Shown piece by piece: positions 25,330-34,123 of a DNA stretch of 45,991 bases; the first letter of the stretch is position 1; each line of letters opens with the position of its first letter. The notes under the pieces are model-generated. The model made no database searches. It was not told the origin of the DNA and was given only the letters and a program-made list of their open reading frames with translations. The stretch is from Rhizobium sp. ASV20 (GTDB taxonomy: Bacteria > Pseudomonadota > Alphaproteobacteria > Rhizobiales > Rhizobiaceae): positions 1-45,991 of the forward strand of contig NZ_JAELTU010000044.1 of the NCBI RefSeq assembly GCF_016429015.1, in the 5' to 3' direction. A program made the position numbers and the translations under genes.

Positions 25330-25349
25330 GCGCGTCATATGTGACGCGC
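25330..25349. promoter_or_regulatory. 20-bp palindrome upstream of ubiE
   Basis: GCGCGTCA-TATG-TGACGCGC, perfect 8-base arms around four bases, 29 bases upstream of the ubiE start. It could be an operator or a 5' UTR hairpin. Confidence 0.45.
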
Positions 25350-25547
25350 TAAGGTCGTCGTAGCATTCTAAATTTCCTGCATAATTTCATCCTCAAATCG
25401 AACCCGATCCAAGGAATTACGCAGTATTCAGCGGCGGACCATAGCGAAATCGCGTTTGCCACGCTATCTCTCAGCCAGATCACCAGCCGCAATGCCTCCG
25501 GGCTATAGCTCAGATCATAAGCGGTTGAAACATAAAGATGGATAGCC

Positions 25548-26438
25548 ATGCCGGAATTACCAGAGGTCGAAACCGTCAGACGAGGTCTCGCCCCCTCCAT
25601 GGAAGGCGCTGTTCTGAGAGAATTGGAGCTGCGTCGCGTCGATTTGCGCTTTCCGTTCCCGACCGATTTCGCCCAGGTCGTCTCGGGCCGCGGCATCACG
25701 TCGCTGTCCCGTCGCGCCAAATATCTTCTGATCGACCTCGATGACGGCATGACGATCGTGTCGCATCTCGGAATGTCCGGCTCGTTTCGGGTCGAAGCCG
25801 GTGCATCTGCGGAGATGCCGGGAGACTTTCACCATCCGCGTTCCAAGGACGAGAAGCACGATCACGTTGTCTTCCATCTGGCGGGCGGAAACGGCGATGC
25901 GCGTGTCATCTACAATGATCCTCGCCGCTTCGGCTTCATGGATATCGTCAGGCGTTCCGAGATCGCAAACCACCCCTTCTTTCGGGACCTCGGCCCCGAA
26001 CCCACGGGAAACGAGCTGGGTGCCGATTACCTGGCTGAGCGTTTCGTGGGCAAGGCGCAGCCGCTGAAGAGCGCGCTGCTGGATCAGAAGAACATCGCCG
26101 GCCTCGGTAATATATATGTCTGCGAAGCGCTTTGGCGCTCGCACCTGTCGCCGCTGCGCGCCGCCGGTACGCTGGTCGCCGATGGCGGCAAACCCACCGA
26201 GGCGCTGCAGGCCCTGGTCGTTGCTATCCGGGAGGTCATTGCCGATGCAATCGCGGCAGGTGGTTCGTCGCTGCGCGATCACATCCAGACGGATGGCTCG
26301 CTCGGTTACTTCCAGCATTCGTTTTCGGTCTACGATCGCGAGGCGCAGCCTTGCAGTACGCCGGGTTGCAGCGGTACGGTCGGTCGTATCGTCCAGGCAG
26401 GGCGCTCTTCTTTCTATTGTGCCGCCTGTCAAAATTGA
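25548..26438 (+). CDS. mutM: Formamidopyrimidine-DNA glycosylase
   Basis: Bifunctional DNA glycosylase/AP lyase that excises 8-oxoguanine and formamidopyrimidines. After Met removal the protein begins [13 protein letters not shown], so the N-terminal Pro nucleophile and the catalytic Glu are in place. [11 protein letters not shown] holds the conserved Lys-region/helix site, [19 protein letters not shown] is the H2TH element, and the C-terminal zinc finger has Cys269, Cys274, Cys291 and Cys294. 296 residues. Divergent from ubiE, followed after 25 bases by the enoyl-CoA hydratase gene. Confidence 0.97.
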   Translation: MPELPEVETVRRGLAPSMEGAVLRELELRRVDLRFPFPTDFAQVVSGRGITSLSRRAKYLLIDLDDGMTIVSHLGMSGSFRVEAGASAEMPGDFHHPRSKDEKHDHVVFHLAGGNGDARVIYNDPRRFGFMDIVRRSEIANHPFFRDLGPEPTGNELGADYLAERFVGKAQPLKSALLDQKNIAGLGNIYVCEALWRSHLSPLRAAGTLVADGGKPTEALQALVVAIREVIADAIAAGGSSLRDHIQTDGSLGYFQHSFSVYDREAQPCSTPGCSGTVGRIVQAGRSSFYCAACQN

Positions 26439-26463
26439 TTGAGCTGATTGAAGGGAGAGAGAA

Positions 26464-27237
26464 ATGGCTTACGAAACCCTCATCGTTGAGACACATGGCG
26501 CGGTTGGCCTCATCCGGCTCAACCGGCCGCAGGCGTTGAATGCGCTGAATTCCACCGTGCTCACCGAGCTGAAGCAGGCCTATGCGGCCTTCCACGCCGA
26601 CGATGCGATCGGCGCGATTGTCCTTACAGGTTCGGAAAAGGCCTTTGCCGCTGGCGCCGATATCAAGGAAATGCAAACGCTCGATTTCGTCGACGCCTAT
26701 AAGAATGACTTCTTCAGCGGCTGGGACGACATCGCCAAGGCGCGCAAGCCGGTGATCGCAGCGGTCAGCGGCTTTGCACTCGGCGGCGGCTGCGAGCTTG
26801 CCATGATGTGCGATTTCATCATTGCGTCGGAGACGGCGAAGTTCGGCCAGCCGGAAATCACGCTCGGCGTCATTCCCGGCATGGGTGGCTCGCAGCGCCT
26901 GACGCGCGCCGTCGGCGGGGCGAAGGCGATGGACCTGATATTGACGGGACGGATGATGGATGCGGCGGAGGCCGAGCGTGCGGGCTTGGTGGCGCGTGTC
27001 GTGCCCGCAGACAAGCTGCTGGACGAAGCTCTGGCGGCAGCTTCGAAGATTGCATCTTATTCCCGTCCTTCCGTGCTCATGGCCAAGGAAGCGGTCAATC
27101 GTGCCCAGGAGACCACACTCGAAGAAGGGTTGCGTTTCGAGCGTCGTCTGTTCCATAGCTTGTTCTCGACCGAAGATCAGAAGGAAGGGATGGCTGCCTT
27201 TGTCGAAAAGCGTAAGCCAGCCTTCAAGAACCGGTAG
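26464..27237 (+). CDS. Enoyl-CoA hydratase (crotonase family)
   Basis: Hydrates trans-2-enoyl-CoA to 3-hydroxyacyl-CoA in beta-oxidation. 257 residues with the oxyanion-hole loop [11 protein letters not shown] (about 59-69), [16 protein letters not shown] with the first catalytic Glu, and [18 protein letters not shown] with the second Glu. These fit a true hydratase of the mitochondrial short-chain type. AAGGGAGAG precedes the ATG. It follows mutM closely and precedes rpsT, a conserved order in Rhizobiaceae without obvious functional link. Confidence 0.94.
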   Translation: MAYETLIVETHGAVGLIRLNRPQALNALNSTVLTELKQAYAAFHADDAIGAIVLTGSEKAFAAGADIKEMQTLDFVDAYKNDFFSGWDDIAKARKPVIAAVSGFALGGGCELAMMCDFIIASETAKFGQPEITLGVIPGMGGSQRLTRAVGGAKAMDLILTGRMMDAAEAERAGLVARVVPADKLLDEALAAASKIASYSRPSVLMAKEAVNRAQETTLEEGLRFERRLFHSLFSTEDQKEGMAAFVEKRKPAFKNR

Positions 27238-27278
27238 GCCGAGAATCCGGAAATACGAGGCCTCGGCAAGAATCCGCG

Positions 27279-27307
27279 TTGACGCCGAGGCTCATTCCGG
27301 TTATATG
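27279..27307 (+). promoter_or_regulatory. Promoter of rpsT
   Basis: TTGACG (27279-27284), 17 bases, TATATG (27302-27307): close to the rhizobial housekeeping consensus CTTGAC-N17-CTATAT. The -35 overlaps the loop of an inverted repeat, GCCTCGGC (27260-27267) and GCCGAGGC (27284-27291), which may belong to the end of the preceding transcript. Confidence 0.65.
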
Positions 27308-27428
27308 CCCGCCACAGTTTGGAAAGCCGCTCTGGTTTTCCGCAATTGCTCCCGCATTGCTGGATGAAGTGGCCGCGAGGCCCGCGCTGCAACGATGGAG
27401 TTATGTTCGAATTCTAAGAGAGGCATAC

Positions 27429-27704
27429 ATGGCCAATACTACCTCGGCGAAAAAAGCGACCCGCAAGATCGCCCGCCGCACTGAAGTCAACAAGGCTCGT
27501 CGCTCGCGCGTTCGCACTTTCGTTCGCCAGGTCGAAGAAGCCATCGCATCGGGTGATGCGGATCGCGCAAAGGCAGCCTTCATTGCTGCTCAGCCGGAAC
27601 TGGCCCGCGCAGCTACCAAGGGCGTGCTTCACGCCAACACCGCTTCCCGCAAGGTTTCGCGTCTTGCAAAGCGTGTGAAGGCTCTGTCGGCACCGACCGC
27701 CTAA
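27429..27704 (+). CDS. rpsT: Ribosomal protein S20
   Basis: Small-subunit ribosomal protein binding 16S rRNA, here 91 residues, strongly basic and helical. It starts [20 protein letters not shown] and includes [17 protein letters not shown] and [20 protein letters not shown], which are diagnostic. The ATG at 27429 has AGAGAGG upstream; the open frame extends 50 codons further through the promoter and is not coding. The gene has its own promoter and is closed by a strong terminator. Confidence 0.97.
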   Translation: MANTTSAKKATRKIARRTEVNKARRSRVRTFVRQVEEAIASGDADRAKAAFIAAQPELARAATKGVLHANTASRKVSRLAKRVKALSAPTA

Positions 27705-27734
27705 CATTCTCTTAACGATTTCGTCGTTACACTT

Positions 27735-27761
27735 AAGCCCGGCCCTTGTGCCGGGCTTTTT
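27735..27761 (+). terminator. Terminator after rpsT
   Basis: AAGCCCGGC and GCCGGGCTT form a perfect 9-bp stem with a six-base loop, continued by TTT. Classic rho-independent terminator. Confidence 0.9.
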
Positions 27762-27908
27762 GGATTCGGCCAAAAAAATGCCGCAATACCAAAATCGACC
27801 GGCTGATCATGTCAATGGCGTGACAGAAATATACATTTGAAAACAAAGGGTTATGACAGGATATCTCAGCGCTGCGTGATCTGCGTGACGCGTTGCCGGC
27901 TCACAAGT

Positions 27909-28035
27909 GAGTCAAGGGATTTTTTATTTTTTTTGTTTTGAAAGCCACAAGAATCGCGCCGAACGGGAATCTCTTTGATTCAACAGCGATTCTTTTTTGA
28001 AGGGCTTGTGACAGTCAAAATTGACCTCCGGAGTC
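27909..28035. promoter_or_regulatory. Cluster of six GANTC (CcrM) sites upstream of dnaA
   Basis: GANTC sites at 27909, 27951, 27967, 27977, 27988 and 28031. Four lie within 42 bases and form nested dyads: AAGAATCGC (27949) pairs with GCGATTCTT (27986-27994), enclosing GAATC-TCTTT-GATTC; a T run follows. GANTC is the target of the cell-cycle methyltransferase CcrM in alphaproteobacteria. Confidence 0.6.
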
Positions 28036-28038
28036 AAT
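28020..28038. promoter_or_regulatory. Dyad over a candidate dnaA -35 element
   Basis: ATTGA and TCAAT flank a perfect palindrome CTCCGGAG, with one extra C on the left. The dyad includes TTGACC, a -35-like element, and one GANTC site. It is a candidate operator for dnaA transcription. Confidence 0.4.
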
Positions 28039-28575
28039 GGCTGCCTCTTAATTTTGTGTAAAATTCATCGTTGATATCTGCCCACGATCCTGCCTAAATG
28101 CATTTCAACAAGGGGCGCGGATTTCACCTTAAACGGCTTTTGCGAACACCGTCACTAACGGCGGCGTGGGTGATTTTGTCTCTTGTGACGGAGCGGTTCA
28201 GTTCCGTTTTTTCAAACAGTTGACGAGTTAAAGCCGGAAGCGGCAACGCTTGCGGAACGAGGTAGCTTGTCTGTCCTTTGCGGCCGGTCGATGACGTGGC
28301 TGTGGGGAGGGGAGAAAAGTTGACAGCCGTTGGGGCAGCCGGTCGGAATACGAGGGCCGACTGATGCTCCAGCTACAGACGCCAGGACGAAGACCGCATT
28401 GAAGCTCGGTTTTCGCCACAGTGCTTCTGTATAGCCCATTGGCTGGGCTCGGCTGATGAACCGGTATGCGGCGCAGCTTGGACAACGAGCGCGACCACCA
28501 TGCCTTGGCGAAGATCCAGGGGCGATGGCGCTTTGCTGCCTTGCCCCATAAGAGACTGTGGAAGGCGGCACTATA

Positions 28576-30126
28576 ATGCAGATACATACGAGGACGGCGG
28601 GTGCGTTGGAAAATGGGGACAATGCACAGGCGTTCGGCGCGGTTTGCTTAGAAGCGGCGGGGGAAAAGGGCGACGTGGCGCAAAATGTTTTGTTCGAGCG
28701 CGTCAGCGCGCGCTTGAAGGCTCAAGTTGGTCCCGATGTTTACGCCAGCTGGTTTGCGCGTCTCAAGCTTCACTCGGTATCCAAGAGTGTCGTTCGTCTC
28801 ACCGTTCCGACGACCTTTTTGAAGTCGTGGATCAACAATCGTTATCTCGACCTGATCACCAGCCTCTTCCAGGCTGAAGATGCAGAGGTCCTGAAAGTCG
28901 AAATTCTGGTGCGCACCGCGGCCCGGCAGAGCACAAAGCCATCTGCTGAAGAACAGGCTGTCGTGCCGGATCCGGCTGCCGTTGCGCCGATCCGCCGTGC
29001 CGTCGCCCAGCCGGCCGGCCATGCCGCCGCTCAAGCCGTCAGTGCGGCCGCTGCTGCCCGGCCGTCGACATCGGGTTCGCCACTGTTCGGCTCGCCGCTC
29101 GACTCTCGTTTCACCTTCGACACCTTCGTCGAGGGCGGCTCGAACCGCGTGAGCCTTGCTGCCGCAAAGACCATCGCAGAGGCTGGTTCCGGCGCAGTGC
29201 GCTTCAATCCGCTTTTCGTCCATGCGACGGTCGGCCTTGGCAAGACGCACCTGCTGCAGGCGATCGCCAATGCGGCCGTCCAGAATCCGCGCGGTCTGCG
29301 CGTGGTCTATCTGACGGCTGAATACTTCATGTGGCGCTTTGCAACCGCGATCCGCGACAACGACGCGCTGACGCTGAAGGATTCGCTGCGCAACATCGAT
29401 CTGCTCATCATCGACGACATGCAGTTCCTGCAGGGCAAGATGATCCAGCATGAGTTCTGCCATCTGCTCAACATGCTGCTCGACAGCGCCAAGCAGGTTG
29501 TTGTCGCTGCTGACCGCGCCCCTTGGGAGCTGGAATCGCTCGATCCGCGCGTTCGCTCGCGTCTTCAGGGCGGTGTTGCGATCGAGGTCGAGGCTCCGGA
29601 CTATGAAATGCGCCTTGAAATCCTCAAGCGTCGCCTGGATGCCGCCCGTCAGGACGATCCGTCGCTGGAAATCCCGGCCGAGCTTCTGTCTCACGTTGCC
29701 CGCAATGTCACCGCAAGCGGCCGCGAACTGGAAGGCGCCTTCAACCAGCTGATCTTCCGTCGCTCTTTCGAGCCGAATCTGACGGTCGAGCGCGTCGACG
29801 AGCTTCTCGCTCACTTGGTCGGCTCCGGTGAACCGCGCCGCGTCCGTATCGAAGACATCCAGCGTATCGTCGCACGCCACTACAACGTCTCGCGTCAGGA
29901 ACTGGTCTCGAACCGCCGCACGCGCGTCATCGTCAAGCCGCGCCAGATCGCCATGTATCTGTCGAAGACACTGACGCCGCGTTCCTTCCCGGAAATCGGC
30001 CGTCGCTTCGGCGGTCGCGACCACACCACAGTTCTGCATGCGGTGCGCAAGATCGAGGAACTGATCTCCGGTGATAGCAAGCTGTCGCATGAGATCGAGC
30101 TGCTGAAGCGCCTTATTAACGAGTAA
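28576..30126 (+). CDS. dnaA: Chromosomal replication initiator DnaA
   Basis: AAA+ ATPase that binds DnaA boxes and opens the origin. Domain I (about residues 36-115) includes [19 protein letters not shown]. Domain II is an Ala/Pro-rich linker (about 120-170). Domain III has the P-loop ATVGLGKT (217-224) and Walker [10 protein letters not shown]. Domain IV has the DNA-binding signature [16 protein letters not shown]. The ATG at 28576 gives 516 residues; a GTG six codons earlier is less likely because AAGGCGG fits the ATG. The first P-loop position is Ala rather than Gly. A long leader with methylation sites precedes it and a terminator follows. Confidence 0.97.
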   Translation: MQIHTRTAGALENGDNAQAFGAVCLEAAGEKGDVAQNVLFERVSARLKAQVGPDVYASWFARLKLHSVSKSVVRLTVPTTFLKSWINNRYLDLITSLFQAEDAEVLKVEILVRTAARQSTKPSAEEQAVVPDPAAVAPIRRAVAQPAGHAAAQAVSAAAAARPSTSGSPLFGSPLDSRFTFDTFVEGGSNRVSLAAAKTIAEAGSGAVRFNPLFVHATVGLGKTHLLQAIANAAVQNPRGLRVVYLTAEYFMWRFATAIRDNDALTLKDSLRNIDLLIIDDMQFLQGKMIQHEFCHLLNMLLDSAKQVVVAADRAPWELESLDPRVRSRLQGGVAIEVEAPDYEMRLEILKRRLDAARQDDPSLEIPAELLSHVARNVTASGRELEGAFNQLIFRRSFEPNLTVERVDELLAHLVGSGEPRRVRIEDIQRIVARHYNVSRQELVSNRRTRVIVKPRQIAMYLSKTLTPRSFPEIGRRFGGRDHTTVLHAVRKIEELISGDSKLSHEIELLKRLINE

Positions 30127-30155
30127 GCCTCGCGATCGGTATTTCATCATGTTTT

Positions 30156-30187
30156 ACGGCCGGCTCAAAAGCCGGCCGTTTCTTTTT
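30156..30187 (+). terminator. Terminator after dnaA
   Basis: ACGGCCGGCT and AGCCGGCCGT pair perfectly over 10 bp with a CAAA loop, followed by TTCTTTTT. The stem begins 30 bases after the dnaA stop. Confidence 0.9.
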
Positions 30188-30264
30188 GCATGCTGTTAGC
30201 CGGCTATCGGACGTGAAAACCGGCGGCCCGTCCGGCACTTTGTCATCTTTGAAGCGCGCGCCGC

Positions 30265-31161
30265 TCAAGCCGGCGGTGTCGTGCGAGAAACTTCGGAAAG
30301 CAGCCAGGCTCGCAGGGCCGCAATTGCCGGCCTTTCCAATGCGCCGGGCGGATAGACGAGGTGATAGGCGAACGCGCTCGCAAGCCCGATTGGGAAAGGC
30401 GTGACGAGCGTTCCCTCGACTAACTCCTGCTCCACGAAGGAGCGGCGCATCAGCGCGACCCCGAGCCCGGCCTTCATGGCGTGATAGGCGCCCATGCCAT
30501 CGGTAAAGACCGGCCCGTGCGTGGCGTCCACGCGGGTCGCGCCAGCCGCCTGCAGCCAAAGCTCCCAATCTCGCCGATAGACGTCGTGGATCAGCGTCAG
30601 ATTTGCGAGAGCATCAGCCGTGGGTGAGGCACCCAGCGTCGCGGCTATCTCGGGCGTGCACATCGGCACATATTCGTCATCGAGCAGTCTCTCGCTCGCT
30701 AGCCCCTCATAGCCGCCAAGGCCATGGCGAATGGCGATGTCTATTCCATCCCGCTGGAAATCCATCATGCGATGCGAAGCGCTGATCCGAAGATCGATGT
30801 CGGGATGCGCCTCTTCGAAGCGCCTCAGCCGCGGCACCAGCCAATGCGTGGCAAAGCCGGCCGTGCAGGTGAGGGTCAGGACCGTATCCTTCGAGCGCAT
30901 GGCCAGTGCTGCAGTCGCCTCGCGAATGAGCCGAAACGCCGTCCGCATCGTTGCGAAATATTCGGCGCCATCCGCAGTCAGGGCCAGGCTGCGCGTTCGC
31001 CGCTCGAAGAGCCGTACGCCAAGCGCGCTTTCGAGATCGCGGACCTGCAGGCTGATAGCGCCCGGCGTCACATGCAGCTCGCTCGCAGCCAGCGTCATGC
31101 TGAGGTGCCGGGCTGAAGCTTCGAAGGCGCGCAGGGCGGAAAGGGACGGCAGCTGATCCAT
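30265..31161 (-). CDS. LysR-family regulator, GcvA type
   Basis: Regulator of 298 residues with the GcvA/AmpR-like start LPSLSALRAFEASARHLSMTLAASELHV and TPGAISLQVRDLESALGVRLFERR. The effector domain has LTCTAGFATHWLVPRL and DIAIRHGLGGYEGL, typical of GcvA-like proteins. It is divergent from a DMT exporter, and a 20-bp dyad lies between them, so the exporter is the likely target. This pairing of GcvA-type regulator and EamA exporter is frequent in rhizobia; the ligand is not known. Glycine-cleavage control is not implied. Confidence 0.86.
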   Translation of the reverse strand: MDQLPSLSALRAFEASARHLSMTLAASELHVTPGAISLQVRDLESALGVRLFERRTRSLALTADGAEYFATMRTAFRLIREATAALAMRSKDTVLTLTCTAGFATHWLVPRLRRFEEAHPDIDLRISASHRMMDFQRDGIDIAIRHGLGGYEGLASERLLDDEYVPMCTPEIAATLGASPTADALANLTLIHDVYRRDWELWLQAAGATRVDATHGPVFTDGMGAYHAMKAGLGVALMRRSFVEQELVEGTLVTPFPIGLASAFAYHLVYPPGALERPAIAALRAWLLSEVSRTTPPA

Positions 31162-31197
31162 AACGATTGAGCTAGGCTAAACCATATTCCGAGAAAG

Positions 31198-31217
31198 ACT
31201 CGTTTGTAAGAACGAGT
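31198..31217. promoter_or_regulatory. Inverted repeat between the GcvA-type regulator and DMT exporter
   Basis: ACTCGTT-N6-AACGAGT, perfect 7-base arms. A further ACGAGTT half-site lies about 30 bases on. The position between divergent regulator and exporter genes suggests the operator. Confidence 0.5.
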
Positions 31218-31316
31218 GCATTGGCAGATTATCTCAACAAATCGACGAGTTGACAATGCTGTCCATTGAGATCGCCGATAAGAATAACTCAATCATACAA
31301 CGCCGGAGATGGTCTC

Positions 31317-32240
31317 ATGCCTCAGAAATCCATGGGTGCAGTCGAGTGGAGCATGCTGGTGGGGCTATCCATTCTTTGGGGCGGCTCCTTCCTGTTCAAC
31401 GGCATTCTTGTGCGTGAACTTCCACCCTTCACCATCGTCACCGCCCGCGTAGGGCTGGCGGCAATCGCCCTGAACATCATCGTGCGGGCGACTGGTCATT
31501 CCATGCCGCGAGACCGCCAGACCTGGCTTGCCTTCTTCGCGATGGGCTTTCTCAACAACGTCATTCCCTTCCTGCTCATCGTCTGGGGGCAGACGCACAT
31601 TGCCAGTGGATTGGCTTCGATCCTAAACGCCACCACGCCGCTCTTTGCAGTTATCGTTGCGCACTTCCTGACGGTGGATGAGAGGATGACCGGCAATCGC
31701 CTGATCGGCGTCATTGTCGGCTTCGCCGGCGTGGCGTTGATGATCGGCCCCTCGGTGCTTGCAAGCCTCGGTTCGAATATGCTGGCACAGCTGGCCGTGC
31801 TGGGTGCCGCTTTCAGCTATTCGCTGGCCGGCATATTCGGCCGCCGTTTCCGCCGCATGGGGCTTGCGCCGATCATTCCGGCCGCCGGCCAGGTCACGGC
31901 CTCGATAGTTCTGCTGCTGCCCATCGCGCTTTTCGTCGATCGTCCCTGGACGCTCGCAATGCCATCGACGGAGACATGGCTCGCGCTTGCCGGTCTTGCC
32001 ATCCTGTCGACCGCCATCGCCTATGTGTTGTTCTTCCGTATTCTCGCGACGGCGGGCGCCACCAACCTGATGCTGGTGACCTTCCTCATTCCCGTCAGCG
32101 CCATTCTGCTGGGCGCGCTCATCCTCGGCGAAGATCTGCAGCCGAAGCACTTCATCGGCATGGCGATGATCGCGCTCGGCCTTGCGGCTATCGATGGAAG
32201 GTTGCTTGCTCTCGGCAAAAGGCGGGTGGCGGCGCAATAA
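31317..32240 (+). CDS. EamA/DMT-family transporter
   Basis: Inner-membrane protein of 307 residues with ten hydrophobic helices and two EamA repeats: WSMLVGLSILWGGSFLFNGI begins repeat one and VLGAAFSYSLAGIFGRRF begins repeat two. The family mostly exports metabolites such as amino acids, purines or drugs. The ATG at 31317 is preceded by CGGAGAT six bases upstream; 17 upstream codons in the open frame lack support. It is divergent from the GcvA-type regulator. No specific substrate can be inferred. Confidence 0.85.
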   Translation: MPQKSMGAVEWSMLVGLSILWGGSFLFNGILVRELPPFTIVTARVGLAAIALNIIVRATGHSMPRDRQTWLAFFAMGFLNNVIPFLLIVWGQTHIASGLASILNATTPLFAVIVAHFLTVDERMTGNRLIGVIVGFAGVALMIGPSVLASLGSNMLAQLAVLGAAFSYSLAGIFGRRFRRMGLAPIIPAAGQVTASIVLLLPIALFVDRPWTLAMPSTETWLALAGLAILSTAIAYVLFFRILATAGATNLMLVTFLIPVSAILLGALILGEDLQPKHFIGMAMIALGLAAIDGRLLALGKRRVAAQ

Positions 32241-32255
32241 TACGCCGCGCCAGCT

Positions 32256-33458
32256 TCAGCAGGCGAGATCGGCGACGACGGAATCGAGAACCAGCATTCC
32301 CGCCGGCGTGCAGCGCAAGCGGGAATTGCCGATCCGCTCTATGAAACCGTGTTCCAGTAAAAAGGCTTCGCGCTGCGGATCGGGATCGCGGCCGGAAAGC
32401 TGCTGCCAGCGAGCGAGGTCGACTCCTTCGCGCAGCCGCAATCCCATCAGCAGCAATTCGTCGGCCTGCTCGTCGAAGCCAAGCATCTCCTGGTCGGCCA
32501 TGCCGTGACCGTCGCGCTCGACCATCTCGAGCCAACTCTCCGGCTTGCGCTCCGTGGCGGTTGCCAGCTTCTGTGGTCCCTGGGTCAAACGACCGTGGGC
32601 ACCGGGGCCAATGCCGGCATAGTCGCCGTAGCGCCAATAGGTGAGATTATGCCGGCTTTCCGCGCCAGGCCGCGCGTGGTTGGAAACCTCATAGGCTGGC
32701 ATGCCCTCGCGCTCGGTGATCTCTTGCGTTGCCTCATAGAGCAGCGCCGATTGATCGCCGTCCGGCACGATCAGCTTTCCCGCCTTGTGGAGACCATAAA
32801 AGGGCGTGCCCTCTTCGATCGTCAGCTGGTATAGCGAGAGATGGTCGACAGCATAGGAGATTGCCTCCTTCAGCTCGCGCTCCCATTCCTCGACGGTCTG
32901 GTTCGGGCGGGCATAGATAAGGTCGAAGGACATGCGCGGGAAGATCTCGCGCGCCAGCTTGATCGCCTTCAGCGCATCCTCGACATTATGCAGACGTCCG
33001 AGGAATTTCAGGTCGCGGTCGTTCAGGGCCTGCACACCCATCGACACACGGTTGACGCCGGCCGCGCGATAGCCGCGAAAGCGCTCTGCCTCGACGCTCG
33101 AGGGATTGGCTTCCATGGTGATTTCGATGCCGTCAGGCATGTGCCAGGTCTTGGCAATACCGTCGAGGATCGCGCCGACCGTTTCCGGCTTCATCAGCGA
33201 AGGCGTGCCGCCGCCGAGGAAGACGCTTGTCACGGTCTTCGGGCCGCTGAGCATCCGCATCGTCGCCATTTCCTTCAGGAAAGCAGCGGCGAAACGTTCC
33301 TGATCGACCGGTTGATGGCGGACATGGCTGTTGAAATCGCAATAGGGACACTTGGCCGCGCAAAACGGCCAATGGACATAGACCCCGAAACCGGGCTCGC
33401 CAGTATCGGGTAGCAATTGCGCGCCGCGCATCAGGTCCTGTGTATCCACGATTTCCAC
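32256..33458 (-). CDS. hemW: Heme chaperone HemW (radical SAM, HemN-like)
   Basis: Radical-SAM protein of the HemN family now seen as a heme chaperone for respiratory enzymes. The cluster motif CAAKCPYC has Cys33, Cys37 and Cys40, preceded by YVHWPF. GGGTPSLM and SMGVQALNDRDLKFLGR are family signatures, and the C-terminal HemN domain ends the 400 residues. True HemN would be longer with an extra N-terminal arm, so HemW is preferred. It starts at a GTG (33458) nine bases after the rdgB stop; an ATG nine codons later (MRGAQLLPDTG) is the alternative. It is the last gene of the rph-VOC-rdgB-hemW operon. Confidence 0.93.
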   Translation of the reverse strand: MEIVDTQDLMRGAQLLPDTGEPGFGVYVHWPFCAAKCPYCDFNSHVRHQPVDQERFAAAFLKEMATMRMLSGPKTVTSVFLGGGTPSLMKPETVGAILDGIAKTWHMPDGIEITMEANPSSVEAERFRGYRAAGVNRVSMGVQALNDRDLKFLGRLHNVEDALKAIKLAREIFPRMSFDLIYARPNQTVEEWERELKEAISYAVDHLSLYQLTIEEGTPFYGLHKAGKLIVPDGDQSALLYEATQEITEREGMPAYEVSNHARPGAESRHNLTYWRYGDYAGIGPGAHGRLTQGPQKLATATERKPESWLEMVERDGHGMADQEMLGFDEQADELLLMGLRLREGVDLARWQQLSGRDPDPQREAFLLEHGFIERIGNSRLRCTPAGMLVLDSVVADLAC

Positions 33459-33467
33459 GAAGTAAGC

Positions 33468-34112
33468 TTACGCCTCCAGGCAGGTTTCGACAAAAGTCTT
33501 GAAGGCGCGGGCGCGATGCGAAAGCGCGTGCGAATCGCCATGCTTCCAGCCATGCTTCTGGTCGGCGCTCATTTCGCCGAAGGTCGTGTCGTAACCTTCA
33601 GGTTTGAAAACCGGATCGTAGCCGAAGCCCTGCGTTCCTCGCGGCGGCCAGACGACAGTGCCTTCCACTTCGCCGCGGAAAAGCTCGGTATGGCCATCGG
33701 GCCAGGCGAGGCAAAGCACGCTGACGAAGCGCGCGGTGCGGCTTTCCGCAGAGGTCGCGCCGGCCTTTTCGAGCGCGGTTTCGACCTTCTGCATCGCCAT
33801 TGCGAAATCGCGGGTACCGTCGGCCGTTTCAGCCCAGTTGGCGGTATAGACGCCCGGATCGCCGCCGAGCGCATCGACCACCAGACCGGAATCGTCCGAT
33901 AGAGCCGGCAAGCCGGAGGCCTTGGCCGAGGCAAGCGCCTTGATCGCGGCGTTTTCCTCGAATGTCGTGCCGGTCTCGTCCGGCTCGATGAAGTTAAGCT
34001 CGGCAGCCGACTTGGCGGTAAAGCCGAAGGGGCCGATCAGATCCTGTATTTCGCGGATCTTGCCGGCATTGTGGCTGGCGACGACAATGGTCTTGGTATC
34101 GAGCTTACGCAT
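33468..34112 (-). CDS. rdgB: dITP/XTP pyrophosphatase
   Basis: Cleans the nucleotide pool by hydrolysing dITP, ITP and XTP to monophosphates. 214 residues of the HAM1/RdgB family: [14 protein letters not shown] (substrate loop, residues 11-24), [19 protein letters not shown] with the acidic metal site, and GFGYDPVF, which is a family signature, followed by SHRARAF. It lies in the conserved rph-(VOC)-rdgB-hemW run with gaps of 9-12 bases. Confidence 0.96.
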   Translation of the reverse strand: MRKLDTKTIVVASHNAGKIREIQDLIGPFGFTAKSAAELNFIEPDETGTTFEENAAIKALASAKASGLPALSDDSGLVVDALGGDPGVYTANWAETADGTRDFAMAMQKVETALEKAGATSAESRTARFVSVLCLAWPDGHTELFRGEVEGTVVWPPRGTQGFGYDPVFKPEGYDTTFGEMSADQKHGWKHGDSHALSHRARAFKTFVETCLEA

Positions 34113-34123
34113 GTCTTATCCCG

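Larger units (their letters stand above)
27762..28575. other. Long regulatory spacer upstream of dnaA
   Basis: About 810 bases without a supported gene. It contains a palindrome CTCAC-AA-GTGAG (27900-27911), a T-rich run (27919-27938), a cluster of GANTC sites with nested dyads, a dyad over a -35-like TTGACC, and a weak hairpin with a T run (28187-28212). No TTATCCACA-type DnaA box was found by eye, so an origin here is not supported. The dnaA message probably has a long leader. Open frames in the last 350 bases look like chance. Confidence 0.5.

Noticed and set aside
27762..28575. Chromosomal origin next to dnaA
   Set aside because: AT-rich runs are present but no TTATCCACA-like DnaA boxes were seen, and in related rhizobia the origin is known to lie near hemE.
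28228..28587. 119-codon minus-strand frame upstream of dnaA
   Set aside because: Arg/Ser/Pro-rich composition without family resemblance and without a ribosome binding site; typical chance frame in GC-rich DNA.
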